A DNA stretch of 64,000 nucleotides from Melastoma dodecandrum (lineage: Eukaryota; Streptophyta; Magnoliopsida; Myrtales; Melastomataceae), in the NCBI GenBank assembly GCA_029817715.1, contig JARUPY010000396.1, forward strand, positions 6,448,001 through 6,512,000, in the 5' to 3' direction. A program made the translations under genes and the position numbers. Shown here in pieces: positions 1 to 10,578 of this stretch (the stretch's first letter is position 1; every line of letters begins with the position of its first letter). A model generated the notes under the pieces. The model had not been told where the DNA came from. It worked only from the letters and a program-made list of their open reading frames with translations, and searched no databases.

Positions 1-398
1 AGTCAAATGCTCATCCGGGCATGATTTTTTTTTTTTTAACTTTTGTTTGCATGCAAGAACGGGTTTTAGATTGAACTCGGATCGAGCACTGAACAATGAA
101 GTTCTTGATAGGGATTCATAAAATTTGAACTTAAAATATTACTTAGCAAGTGCAAATGTTGAATGATCGTCTAAAAACCAAACTCTTCGTTCGTTCGAAC
201 TTCGTCTCCACTCGGTTGATAGGATTAGACTATGAATTAGCTGTCATGCGGTCGGGATTTATCATCTTTTCGGGCAACATCATTAAATTATGACTTTTCT
301 GGGGAGGATTTGTGATTTCCACTGGTCAAACTTGAACCCTTCCAAGAAACACCCCTCCCCCTCCCCATGGAAGCTCAAAATCAAGGTATCGATCCTCC

Positions 399-406
399 TA
401 TAAATA
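399..406 (+). promoter_or_regulatory. TATA box of the patatin-like gene
   Basis: TATAAATA lies 141 bases before the ATG of the patatin-like gene, a normal plant core-promoter distance. Bases 1-398 upstream are AT-rich and hold nothing else I recognise. Confidence 0.6.
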
Positions 407-546
407 CTCCAAGTCCATTGCAAGGCTCTATATCATACCAACATAAGCAGCCCTGTCACGAAAGTAGACGAGCAGTCTCGTTTCCGGTGGTTTGATCTAC
501 AACATATCCTTCATCTTGTATTGCATCCGTTTGATCTAGATCATCC

Positions 547-2248
547 ATGGAGAGATCACTGAGCGTCCCTTTGCAGCCTCCCAATTACGGAAACCTTATC
601 ACCATCCTGAGTATTGATGGCGGAGGTATCCGAGGGATTATACCCGGAACCATCCTCGCGTTCCTAGAATCTGAACTTCAGGTTACAAAAACTAGAGTTT
701 GCGGGTTTATAATAATATTGTCGACGGGCTTTGTAAAGAGAGGGAGGACTGATGATGGGCTATTTGTTGTTTTCTTTGCAGAGAATTGATGGTGAAGAAG
801 CAAGACTCGCAGACTACTTCGACGTCATTTCAGGAACTAGCACAGGTGGTCTTGTGACTGCCATGCTAGCTAGCCCGGGTGATGATGGCCGTCCCATATT
901 TGCCGCGAAGGACATCAAGGACTTTTACTTGGAAAACTGCCCCAAGATCTTCCCGCAAGACAAGTACTTAACACTTGCCGGAAACTAATGTTTCTTAGAG
1001 AAATATATTTCTACCTCACAGTTGGTGACTATCAGATAAGCTAATCCGCATGCCACTCTTAATTTGCAGATGTATGCTTGCTCCGGTTGTGAACATGGTA
1101 AAAGCTCTGTTGGGACCCAAGTATGACGGGAAGTATCTTCACTGGCTCGTGAGGCAAAAGCTCGGCGACAGAAAGCTACACCAAACAATAACTAATGTTG
1201 TGATACCAACTTTTGACATCAAGACTCTCCAGCCAACCATATTTTCGAGCTATGAGGTGAAGAAGAATGCAAATATCGATGCATTGATGTCTGATATTTG
1301 CATCTCAACCTCGGCGGCACCTACTTACCTACCAGCCCATAGTTTCGACACAAAAGATTCCACAGGGAAAATCAGGGAATTCAATCTTATCGACGGTGGT
1401 GTCGCAGCGAATAATCCAGTACGTATAAGTCGACAAGTGCGAATACTTCATCTGTTAGACTTCTCCCTCGTTAGTCGTATATTTCTCTGATCGTTTTGCA
1501 GACTTTAGTTGCCATGGGAGAGGTGACAAAGACGATCATGGGAGGCAGCTCCGACTTCTTTCCCATTAAGCCCATGGATTATGCTCGTTACTTGGTCATA
1601 TCACTCGGAACTGGGACCAAAAAGATCGAAGAGAAGTACACCGCACATAATGCAGCTAGGTGGGGCACGTTGGGTTGGTTGACTGCTGGAGGGACGCCTC
1701 TCATCGACGTGTTCATGCACGCCAGCTCGGATATGGTGGATTTCCATCTCTCCGCCGTGTTCCAAGCCCTGCATATCGAAAACAACTACCTCCGCATTCA
1801 AGTATGAACACAGCCAGCAGTTACACCTTTTACTTCTTTTACTTTATTTTCTTCGTTGGAACTAATGGAACCTGAACGTCATACAGGACGACACGCTAAC
1901 CGGAGAGCTCTCGTCCGTGGACATCGCAACCAAAGAAAATCTGGATAACTTGGTGAAAGCTGGAGAAGCGTTGCTCAAGAAGCCCGTCACTCGGGTGAAC
2001 CTGGAAACCGGAATCAATGAGCCTTGCACAAAATACGAAACCAATGAAAATGCTCTCAAGAGGTACTTGTTACAACCCCCCCGAAAGAAACATTCTAACT
2101 CGATTAACATGTTGTAATAAAATACCCCTAATGTTCTCTATTCGCTGCTAAAAATCTCAGGTTCGCGAGGATGCTGTCCCAGGAGAGACACCTTCGGCAT
2201 CTGAAGTCGCCGAACGGACTCGGGATGGTTGGGTCGCAACGATTCTGA
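547..2248 (+). CDS. PLP2: Patatin-like phospholipase (PLP2-type lipid acyl hydrolase)
   Basis: Six exons (547-681, 782-963, 1070-1418, 1502-1801, 1887-2062, 2161-2248) join in frame to 409 aa, the usual length of plant patatin-like proteins. The enzyme removes acyl chains from phospho- and galactolipids with a Ser-Asp dyad. Visible motifs are the oxyanion-hole loop DGGGIRG near residues 24-30, the nucleophile elbow GTSTG (Ser65), and DGG with the catalytic Asp near residue 214, so the enzyme should be active. The N-terminus [12 protein letters not shown] and the absence of a signal peptide suggest the cytosolic or membrane-associated PLP2 group rather than storage patatin. Exon 2 must end at 963 (AA/GTACTT) to keep frame with the next exon, which begins [11 protein letters not shown]. 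Plant members are induced by stress and pathogens; nothing here shows regulation beyond the TATA box. Confidence 0.93.
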
Positions 2249-2923
2249 TTAAACAAAGATTCTACAAGATAACTCAAGGAGATAACTACCTTCTTGCAGA
2301 ATAATCTCCGAACCGTGTACAAGTTGCTTCTTTGTTTTGTATGTAGTGACGATTCATTCATTTTATTCTTTAGCATGAGTTCCTCCTCCCATCGAGAGAA
2401 TAAAGGAATGTTGATGTAATTCTTTCATTTTTTTTTTTTCAAATAAAACCCCATTCATTTCATGGCTTTTAAATACGGTTCACATTTATTGCTTGTTTGT
2501 ACATTAAAAAAACTTCTCCATTATTTAATGGAATGAATAGACAGGCCACTTAATCATGACTAGGCCTAAACTTTAGATTAGGCCACTTTAATTCTTCTCT
2601 ATTCATTCGAATTCAAAATCAAATTGCATTTTCTCAAGGAAGGTTTAAATTTCAGTACCTGAATTTGGGCTTCATTAGAGAGGGCCGTCGTTTCTAAGCC
2701 CAATTATTTGGGCCTGGCCGCATTTTTCTTCCCTTCTTCCTCCTCCCGTTCGTCTTCGTTTTGGCGCCTCAGATTTTGGCTTGCGCTCGAAAGACAAACT
2801 CCAAAAGGCAAGGAGAGTGGATTCCGATCCTCTGCGGTCGTCCCTGCTGTAATCGCGTGGGATCAACCTCAAAGAGCCGTTCTGGAGAGGGGGAGATCGG
2901 GAGAGAAGAAGAGCGCTTTCGTG
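2249..2923. other. Intergenic spacer
   Basis: Holds the patatin 3' region and the presumed leader of the RPN11-like copy. AT-rich with short poly-T and poly-A runs; no gene, RNA or repeat recognised. Confidence 0.5.
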
Positions 2924-4440
2924 ATGGAGTGGTTGCAGCGAATGTTCGCCGGAGCCGGAGGAGCGCTCGGACACCCGCCGCGGGACTCGCCGACCCTTGA
3001 TTCGTCGGAGCAGGTCTGTATCTCCTCCATTAACCTACTCAAGATGATCGAGCCCGGTTGTGGACCTCCCCTCAACGACCTCCTCGCCTTTTCTACTTCC
3101 CAATTTTTAAAATGCAGTGACACATTGTCGGAGGCGTTGGTTGTGGTTTTGTGGTGGATAGTGAAACTGTTTGTTTGGGTTGGTTGAATGATATAGGGAA
3201 GGCTGGGGTTCCGATGGAAGTGATGTGTTTGATGCTCGGGGAGTTCGTGGATTAGTACACGGTTCGGGTGGTGGATGTCTTTGCCATGCCGCAGAGCGGA
3301 ACTGGATTTAGCGTGGAGGCCGTTGATCATTTTTTCCAGACTAACATGCTCGACATGCTCAAGCAGATCGGCAGGTATGATTTGGTAATCTTTGCCTTCC
3401 GCTGAGGATGTGGCTGGAGTGAGATTTGCGTGTGGCATTTCATTTGGTCTTGTCCTCTTAAAGAATGTCTTTTGTTCTTATCTAGCATGAATGTTCGCGG
3501 TCTTTCCTTTTCAGACCATAGATGGTTGTGGGTTGGTATCACTCTCATCTGGGATTTGGATGTTGGCTCTCTGGTGTGGATATTATACTCAGCAGGTCCT
3601 TGGCACTTATGTGAGAAGCTACTCTCATTGTTGCTACTATATCATTCCTTATCTTGAAATGATAACTCTAGAGCAGCATATTCTAATTTACGCGACTGGT
3701 TTATGTATAAGCAGAGTTTTGAGGCTTTAAATGGGTTGACTCTTCGTAGATTTGATACCCACTCCAAAACTAATGAACAGACTGTTCAGGTAAATGAAGC
3801 TCGTGTTCCCATTCTTTCTTCATGATATCACCTGCAAATGATTACAGGAAATATTCGGATTTGGTATGATTCGTATATCTCTTGTCCAATTATTTTTCCA
3901 AAATCTAAACTATCGGATCTCTGCCATATGTTTTTCTTTTATCATAAGATTGCTAATCCTTTGTACATTATGTTGCTTTGTTGATTATATATTCTAGTCA
4001 AACACTTTCTCATTATTTTGGCCTGGATCAACAGTTTCTAGGTTAGGGAGTTGCATTTCCCGCTACTGATATTGGTAGTGATGAACTGAATTTGGATCTC
4101 TCCTCAATGTATACCCCTGAGCTTATTCTGGCTCTTTAATCTCAAATTTTTCCCGATCTTGCAAAAAAAAAATCTATCAATAGGTTCACATATAAGTTGC
4201 ATGAGCTTGTTACTCATTCACTTACATAGTGGGGGTGCAATGTAATTGCAAGAGATGATCAATCTGGCCATAAAATACAACAAGGCCGTCCAAGAGGAAG
4301 ATGGGCTCCCACCCGAGAAGCTGGCGATCGCGAAGGTGGGGAGGCAGATGCCAAGAAGCACATGGAGGAACGCATCTCCAACCTGATGTCTTCCGACAAT
4401 GTCCAGAAGATTAATTTTTTTTATCCTGACTGTACAGTCA
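2924..4440 (+). pseudogene. RPN11: Broken copy of 26S proteasome deubiquitinase RPN11 (PSMD14)
   Basis: Starts MEWLQRMFAGAGGALGHPP, matching plant RPN11, the JAMM metalloprotease of the proteasome lid that cleaves ubiquitin from substrates. Homology continues in blocks: VCISS (from about 3015), GVPMEV...MLGEFVD (about 3200-3252), [15 protein letters not shown] to MLKQIGR (to 3372), the JAMM segment [16 protein letters not shown] (about 3536-3580), SFEALN joined directly to GLTLRRFDTHSKTNEQ (3718-3789), and the C-terminal EKLAIAKVGRQ (about 4310-4350). Defects: GAG to TAG after GEFVD, a stop just before MVVGWYHSH, a frameshift after GVDI, loss of roughly 100 codons between SFEALN and GLTLRR, and a one-base loss after VGRQ. 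Introns are retained, so it arose by DNA duplication, not retroposition. The zinc-binding H-x-H...S..D residues survive, but no intact protein can be made. Confidence 0.9.
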
Positions 4441-4652
4441 TGCCTAGGATACATCATTCTTCTTGAGGGTATTGTTTCCATATCAATGACGATTTTATTC
4501 ATGACTATTTTCCATCACCATGCATTTGTAGCTTGTTTCAGAACGCTACAGTCGCAGAAAGAAACATAAAACTTAAATCATGAGAGCCGCATGAAGCCCC
4601 GGCGATTTTCCATGTGGTCCTTCTTGCTTCCACTTCTTGCGTTACTACATCT

Positions 4653-5645
4653 TTAATTTTTATGGATGAAATGAGCCAGCCTCTTGAACATGTCCTTGGC
4701 CTTGTCGCTTTCGTGGTCAAAGATGTGGAACACGTGCTCGGCATCGTCCGTCTCTAGGATCTCTGCCTTCCCTTTCCACCCACTCTTCTCCTTCAACATC
4801 TCGAAGTACAGCCTGCCCCTGTCCCTGAGTATATCCTCCCCAGCCACAGTTACCATGACTCGGGATACGGGCATCGATGCCATCCCCTCAGGACACTTAC
4901 CACCAACAAACGGGTTGATCAGGGGGTCATCATTGCCCTTATCTGAGGGACAAACGAACTGCCACCACAAGTCCACCATCCGTCTCCTGGAGTGTTCCTC
5001 CTTCTCCCTGCCAATCGGTTCCTTGCCCCAGAAGTAAGGGTTGATCATGATCATCCCCTCGAAGGAAAACCAGGGGAGAGACTGAAACGACCGGAGGGCA
5101 AGGTGGTGGGCAATGTTGGCTCCACAGCTGTCCCCTGCAAGGAAAATATTACTGAAGTCGGCATTCTGCTCAAGCCATGGATCACGGTTAGGTGTCTCAG
5201 GCTTCGACTGGGAGAGGATCCATAACAGGGAGGCCCACGAGTCGTCGTATGCCGAAGGGAGGGGGTGCTCCGGGCAAAGGCGATAGTCGAAGGAGACGAT
5301 GATGGTATCGGAACGCGACGAGATGGCATTGAGGGAATTGTGGTAGTTGGCAAGTGCGGTGGAGCAGGCGAGGAACCCGCCGCCATGGAAGTAAAGGATC
5401 AAAGGGAGCTTGGGTGGTGGGGAGGCCAACAGGGCAGAGGAAGGGACGTATATGCGAGCAGAGAGAGTGGAGGCACTATCAGGGATGCGGACGTGGATAT
5501 CCTTGGAGAGGACAGAGGTGGAGTTGTCGAGGCCGGGAGGGACGACCTCGCTGCTGAGGAGGCGGATGAAGGTACCATCGTTGAAGACTTGGAGGAAAGG
5601 GGGGATGTCAAGGGAGACTTCTTTGGGTGCCATAGCTGAAGCCAT
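4653..5645 (-). CDS. Carboxylesterase (CXE family, HSL-like alpha/beta hydrolase), tandem copy 1
   Basis: Single-exon 330-aa protein of the plant CXE family, which includes hydroxyisoflavanone dehydratases and the GID1 relatives. It should hydrolyse small carboxyl esters in the cytosol; the natural substrate cannot be told from sequence. Visible are the oxyanion motif HGGGF (87-91), the nucleophile elbow GDSCG with Ser173, Asp271 in AGEDILRDRG, and His304 in EHVFHIF, giving a complete Ser-Asp-His triad. The HGGG histidine argues for esterase activity rather than a GID1-type receptor. The elbow carries Cys where most relatives have Ala. The start at 5645 gives MASAMAPKEVSLDI, a normal family N-terminus. 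A paralogue lies 1.3 kb upstream on the same strand (6949-8038). Confidence 0.93.
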   Translation of the reverse strand: MASAMAPKEVSLDIPPFLQVFNDGTFIRLLSSEVVPPGLDNSTSVLSKDIHVRIPDSASTLSARIYVPSSALLASPPPKLPLILYFHGGGFLACSTALANYHNSLNAISSRSDTIIVSFDYRLCPEHPLPSAYDDSWASLLWILSQSKPETPNRDPWLEQNADFSNIFLAGDSCGANIAHHLALRSFQSLPWFSFEGMIMINPYFWGKEPIGREKEEHSRRRMVDLWWQFVCPSDKGNDDPLINPFVGGKCPEGMASMPVSRVMVTVAGEDILRDRGRLYFEMLKEKSGWKGKAEILETDDAEHVFHIFDHESDKAKDMFKRLAHFIHKN

Positions 5646-5763
5646 TTTGATATGAATAACCTGGATTGGACTGTGGGTTAGGGAGGGGTTTTATTGCTAG
5701 ATCATGGTTTGTTAGGGAGGCAGTCACGCGACAAGTAACGTTTTTATCGCTGGAGTCGTTATC

Positions 5764-6128
5764 TGTTAGGATTTTGTGATCCGTACTCGTTATATATGGA
5801 AGGTGAGATAATATATTTAAGTAGAGACGGGAGAGAGTAAATCGTTAGAACATAGAAGAGGGATATACGAGCGTAAAGAGAAAAGGCGTATGTTGGGGAA
5901 ACACGAGAAACACTTCGGGGATATTTTGAAAGCGAGATCTTGTACTCGGGTAGATCGAGGGGGTTAAGAGTGTCTCAACCTAAAGTTGTACTCCATTAAA
6001 TATAATGAAATCTTCTTCTCCGTCCGTGGACGTAGGTCGATTGACCGAACCACGTAAATTCTTCGTCTTCTTATTTTTCGTTAACTTCCGGTTCGATACG
6101 TTACCGAGGGCTTCCGCATGCGCCAACA
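5764..6128. mobile_element. Solo LTR of a copia-type retrotransposon
   Basis: About 365 bases starting TGTTAGGAT and ending GCCAACA, so the ends form a TGTT...AACA inverted repeat. The right part has the GTGGACGTAGG...CCGAACCACGTAAAT pattern I recognise from U5 ends of plant copia LTRs, preceded by an A-rich polyadenylation-like stretch. It is flanked by TTATC (5759-5763) and TGATC (6129-6133), a five-base duplication with one mismatch. A perfect second TTATC follows at 6135-6139, so the right edge could be six bases further on. No coding region or second LTR is near, so it is a solo LTR. It lies upstream of the first carboxylesterase. Confidence 0.65.
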
Positions 6129-6172
6129 TGATCATTATCCAAATTTATTTACCCAGGAAAATATTATGCATT

Positions 6173-6675
6173 GGCAAAATATACGTTTATGACATCAACT
6201 TTGAGCCAACTTTCTGTTTTGTCATTAACTTTGTTTGTTATATAATTTTGTCATCAACTTTATTTTATTTTATTTTAGCCAATCTTCAATTTCTTATAAC
6301 GAAAGTCAAACAAAGCCTTAATATAGTCTGGCTCGTGTCCTATAATAGTGGAGTTTCAACCTTTCATTCATTCGTCTCATAATCCACTTTATTCGGAGTA
6401 GCAACCTCCTAATAAAACATCATCCAACTATCGTTAATTTCAATTTCTAATTAACTTAATTTGTCCATCAAAATTTTAAAATAAAAAACACATGAAAAGT
6501 TTCAATATTATTTCTCTTTTTTTTTTCCATTTTAGTCTATAAATGAAAATTGCGTGATAAAATTCAAGATTTACTAAAATTAAAATGAAAATAAAAGTTT
6601 GTGATAAATTATATAACAAACTAAGTTAAAGACAAAATAGAAAGTTGACTCGAGGCCATAAATTGTTATTTTTCC
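6173..6675. mobile_element. Mutator-type MITE (503 bp, 9-bp target duplication)
   Basis: The two arms are inverted copies. The left arm reads GGCAAAATATACG...CAACTTTC then GTTTGTTATATAATTTT; the reverse complement of the right arm reads GGAAAAATAAC...CAACTTTC then GTTTGTTATATAATTT. Homology covers roughly 150 bases per side and is diverged. Both ends abut a perfect 9-base direct repeat TTATGCATT (6164-6172 and 6676-6684), the signature of Mutator-superfamily insertion. There is no coding capacity. It sits in the spacer between the two carboxylesterase genes. Confidence 0.7.
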
Positions 6676-6948
6676 TTATGCATTTGGCTAATCATAAATT
6701 AAAGAAAAAAAGGTATATTTAATTGCTCTTGCCTTTGCCACCAACGACTACCTTGTATGGAAATCGGGTTATTTCTCATGACTTAGAGATTTAAATCACG
6801 TTATTAAATGGCAAAAGCATAGCTGAAATGCAGAAGGAACCCCGGAACATGTGGTGTGCAGTCTTATTAGTAATCGAGAATGACTTGGTGCTAAGACGTA
6901 GTTTCGAGATGGCCAGCGAAGGACGGCTGTGTGTTCTCTATACGGTCT

Positions 6949-8038
6949 TCAATCCGCAGAAGGAACCCCGTTGAGGAAGCTGGCGATCCGTTCCAACAAG
7001 CGCTTTGCTTTCTCGCTGCCCAAGTCCATCAAATGGAAAGTGTGGTCTTCGTCTTCGCTCTCGAAGATCTCTGCCCTGCCCTTCCATCCGCTCCCGCCCA
7101 GTTTGTTGTAATACAACCATCCCCTGTCCCTCAAGAGATCTTTCTCTGCCACGCACACCAACACCTTCTCGCAACCCAGACCTGCCAGGCTCGGGGCTCC
7201 GTCTACTACTGGGTTCACCCTCGGGTCATCATTACTTGGAGACGACGGGCAAACGAGCGGCCAGAGTTTGTCGCTGACCGCCCTCTTTTCTAAATCAACC
7301 ATCTCCGAGCCAATCGGAGTTGAACCCCAGAAGTACGGGTGGATCAGAACGATGCCAGAGATGCTAAGTCCGATCCCTGCCCACTGATCAGAACTCCCAG
7401 CCTTCATGGCGATATTGTGAGCTATGTTGGCCCCTGAAGTCATTGCCTAACAGTTAATCCTCAATTCGATTAAGCATTGATCTCAACAGAGGAAACATAC
7501 CAGCGCTTTCCCCGCCCAAGAAGATTTTCCCGAAGTCGACGCGGTCATTTAACCAGGATTCTGGTCCCGAGCCGTCCCGGTGCCCGGCCACCCATATCAA
7601 CGTTTCCCAGGAATCCTCGTAAGCGACCGGGATGGGATGCTCAGGTGCCAACCGGTAATCCAAAGACATAACAACCACCCCAGCCTTCGCAGCAATCGCC
7701 ATCAGGAAGCCATTGAAGACGGCGCTGAAGGGGCTCCCAATAAAGAACCCCCCTCCATGGAAGTGAAGGAGCAGCGGCAGCTTCTCATGAGCCTTGTCAG
7801 GGAGATCAGGAAGGAAGATCCTAGCACCGAGGGACCTCCCAGCTTCCTGTCCGTCTCGCGGTTTGATGTTGACCATCACGTCCTTGGATGACACGCCGTC
7901 AACGGGCACTGGTGACGGCGGCACGACGTCCATCAACATGAGACGGTCGATGGTGCCGTCCTTGTAGAGTCGGACGATCCCAGGGATCACGAGGTCCACT
8001 TCCTTGACATCTCCACCTATCTCGGCGCTGGTCTCCAT
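6949..8038 (-). CDS. Carboxylesterase (CXE family), tandem copy 2, with one short intron
   Basis: Two exons, 8038-7501 and 7433-6949, join to a 340-aa CXE. The 67-base intron (GTATG...TTCAG) falls inside the Gly codon of the nucleophile elbow, restoring GESAGANIAHN; without splicing the frame hits a stop. The triad is complete: HGGG 94-97, Ser178, Asp278 in EKDLLRDRG, His310 in EDHTFHL. Expected role is cytosolic hydrolysis of small esters, perhaps of defence or xenobiotic metabolites; the substrate is unknown. It is diverged from its neighbour at 4653-5645 but shares the architecture (HPYFWG / NPYFWG, NDDP), so the pair is an old tandem duplication. Its start lies 347 bases from SDH5, which is transcribed the other way. 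Confidence 0.9.
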
Positions 8039-8385
8039 GAGGGATTGAGGTTTTCGATAGATTGTTGTTGTCGGGTGGGGATAAGATTATTAAACGGGCG
8101 GACAATTATCTTAGTTGACGACGGCCACATCGATGACTTCTTTAGCATCATATTTTTGACATTGGTCGACTCGTCCGGCAGAAGCTTCCATAAAGTATCC
8201 GTGTCGGCCCGTGGGCCAATTGTTAAAGTCCATATTATAAATGGGCCGGTTCATACATAAAGGCCACGACCCGACGACCCGATTTGATGGGGACGACACG
8301 CCAGCATTGGTCGTCGAGGCTTCCACTTCCTCCGTCGATCGATCGTCCTTCCGATCAAGCAGTCCGAGCTAACTGATTCTGCGAG
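8039..8385. promoter_or_regulatory. Shared bidirectional promoter region, CXE2 / SDH5
   Basis: The two genes are head to head with 347 bases between their start codons, so both promoters must lie here or overlap the first exons. No clear TATA box is visible on either side, as is common for housekeeping genes such as SDH5. Confidence 0.4.
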
Positions 8386-9964
8386 ATGGCTGTCGTTCGT
8401 TCGATGCTCCGTTCGGCTTTGTCCTCGGTCAGGAGTTCGTGTTCCTCTCGCCTCCCCGCCGCAACCGGTGGGCGGAGTGGTGGCGCGGAGCTCTTCCTTT
8501 GCAGAGAGATCGCCGTATCGAATCGCAGATTCCATGCGGTTGGTGGTCAGCGTGGTGGATTCCCTGCCGGAAGGGTTCCTTTCGGTGAGGTTTTTTTTTT
8601 TCCGCTGAACTGGGACTTCGAACGGTGGAGTACCTGGATTCATGTCGCGGAGTTCCGCATTTCGTTGTCTTATGCAGTTGTAGTTCTATAAGGGCTTAAT
8701 CTGGTTGGTGTGAATAGATCCCGAGACCCCCCCCCCCCCGGGGGCGGGGTCCCTTTTCTTTTTTTGTTTTTTGTGGATTTGGTTGGTAATGGTTACAGGG
8801 TTCATGTGACTGTCTAGATTTCATTTTCGGTCTTCTTCTTCGTGGTTCCTACTCTCCTTCTCAAGCTTCCTTTTCTGCTTCTTCTACTTTGCCAGTTTTC
8901 TGCTATTTTGCTGTGTTCTTCGTCTATTGATTAATGCTTGCTCTTAGTGGTGAATAAGCCAGTAAGGAGGTGATAATTATGAGTCTGACGTTGTTCGGTG
9001 TTTGCATTTGGATAGCTTTCAGAGCTTCCTTGGTCTGATGGTTCTATTCTTGATTTCAAACCTGCAGATTGCACATCGCCTTTTGTGATGAGTATTGGAA
9101 GTAAACGCCTATTTAGTGAAGATGTTACCCACATGCCAGAAATTAAAGACCCTGTCATATTGGATGCTTTCAAAGAACTGATGGCTGTTAATTGGGATGA
9201 GATTCCGAATGATGCCCTTCATGATGTGAAGCTAGCATTGTCTAAGAGTACCGATGATGCTTCTGGAAAGGAGGTTCTGGCCAATGTTTTTCGTGCAGCT
9301 GAAGCAGTCGAAGAATTTACTGGCGTACTGACTTCTTTGAAAATGGAACTCGATGACAGTGTTGGAATGAGTGGCGAGGTCTGATTCAATTGAGATGTCT
9401 TAAGAGTCATCACTTTTTGGGCCTTTTTCCAATTTTAATAATTCACTTTTTGCATTTTATCATTAGGATGTCAAGCCTTTACCCAGCGACGTTTCTCAAG
9501 CACTTGGTACAGTTTATCAAAGGTATATTGCTTACTTGGATGCATTTAGCCCGGAGGAGTCCTACTTAAGGAAGAAAGCGGAGGTAGAGCTTGGAACTAA
9601 GATGATCCACTTAAAGATGAGATGTGGAGGCTTGGGATCCGAGTGGGGGAAGGTATCAAAATATCTTCTTTTTGGTGTTCTGGCTGAATATGTCCTTGAA
9701 GTTATGTATACACTCTTGTCTGTCGGTGATAATGCCTGATAATATAGACCTTGAGGTTGGCATATATATGAATCAACCAACTGAAACAGTGACCATATTT
9801 TACTTTGTTATTCTTGGAAAATGTATACCAATAAGCTTCATCATCTGCAAAAAACTACTTGATTTAGCCTGATGTTTGCCAACATCTGATACCCCACTTG
9901 CTTGCAGGTTACTGTTCTTGGAACATCTGGACTTTCTGGATCTTATATTGAACAGAGAGCTTGA
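8386..9964 (+). CDS. SDH5: Succinate dehydrogenase subunit 5, mitochondrial (plant-specific complex II subunit)
   Basis: Four exons (8386-8584, 9068-9378, 9467-9652, 9908-9964) join to 250 aa. Exon 1 is an Arg/Ser-rich, acid-poor stretch (MAVVRSMLRSALSSVRSS...) typical of a mitochondrial targeting peptide. The mature part carries blocks I recall from plant SDH5: DVTHMPEIKDP, LSKSTDD, NVFRAAEAVEEF, TSLKMELDDSVG, KMIHLKMRC.GLGSEWGKVTVLGTSGLSG and the C-terminus YIEQRA. SDH5 belongs to respiratory complex II in the inner membrane and is found only in plants; its exact function is unsettled. All junctions are in phase, and the donor of exon 2 is GTCTGA. Family identity is from memory, but many blocks agree. 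Confidence 0.85.
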
Positions 9965-10578
9965 GTAATGATCTCAAAGTCCTTTTTGTTCCACCTAGCT
10001 GATCCCAGCTTTGGAGCGTGGGAGAGTTATGTGATGACTCATGAGCCTTCAAGGGTCGAGGCTTGTGCCGGGTTGTCTAATAAGGCGCTGGTTTTATCAT
10101 GTTCGGTGATTAATTACAATGGAAATTTCACCTGCGGGATTGTTTCCTCCTAGAGCGACTATATTCCTTGCTTATGTGATGTTATTATCTGTGATTCAAT
10201 CCTAGGACCTTTTTCTGTGTTTACTTCCATCTGTTTCACAAGTTTTGCGTTTCTTTACCCACATTCTTTGTGAATGATGCCTCCGACAAAGTCTGCATCC
10301 CACTCTTACTGGAAAGAGTCTTATGTTGGTTGTGCCTGATATGAGATCTGGGGAATTAAGATGTTTACTTTTATGTCCTGTTTGTATTTCAGAACATAAT
10401 GGACAATATCTTGTTTCACAGACAAAACATGTGAGTCGGACACTGTAAGAGGATACTTGTTTATTCTGTGAATAATAAGTCCCCAGTTCATATGATTTAT
10501 AAAGGCTAAACCAAGCAGGATGCAGGTGCTTATTCCTTAATTACAGCCTGGGTTCTCTGTGGCGAGAAAGATGAGAAG
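9965..10578. other. Spacer between convergent genes
   Basis: Contains the SDH5 3' untranslated region and the 3' flank of the minus-strand gene ending at 10579. No other signal seen. Confidence 0.5.
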
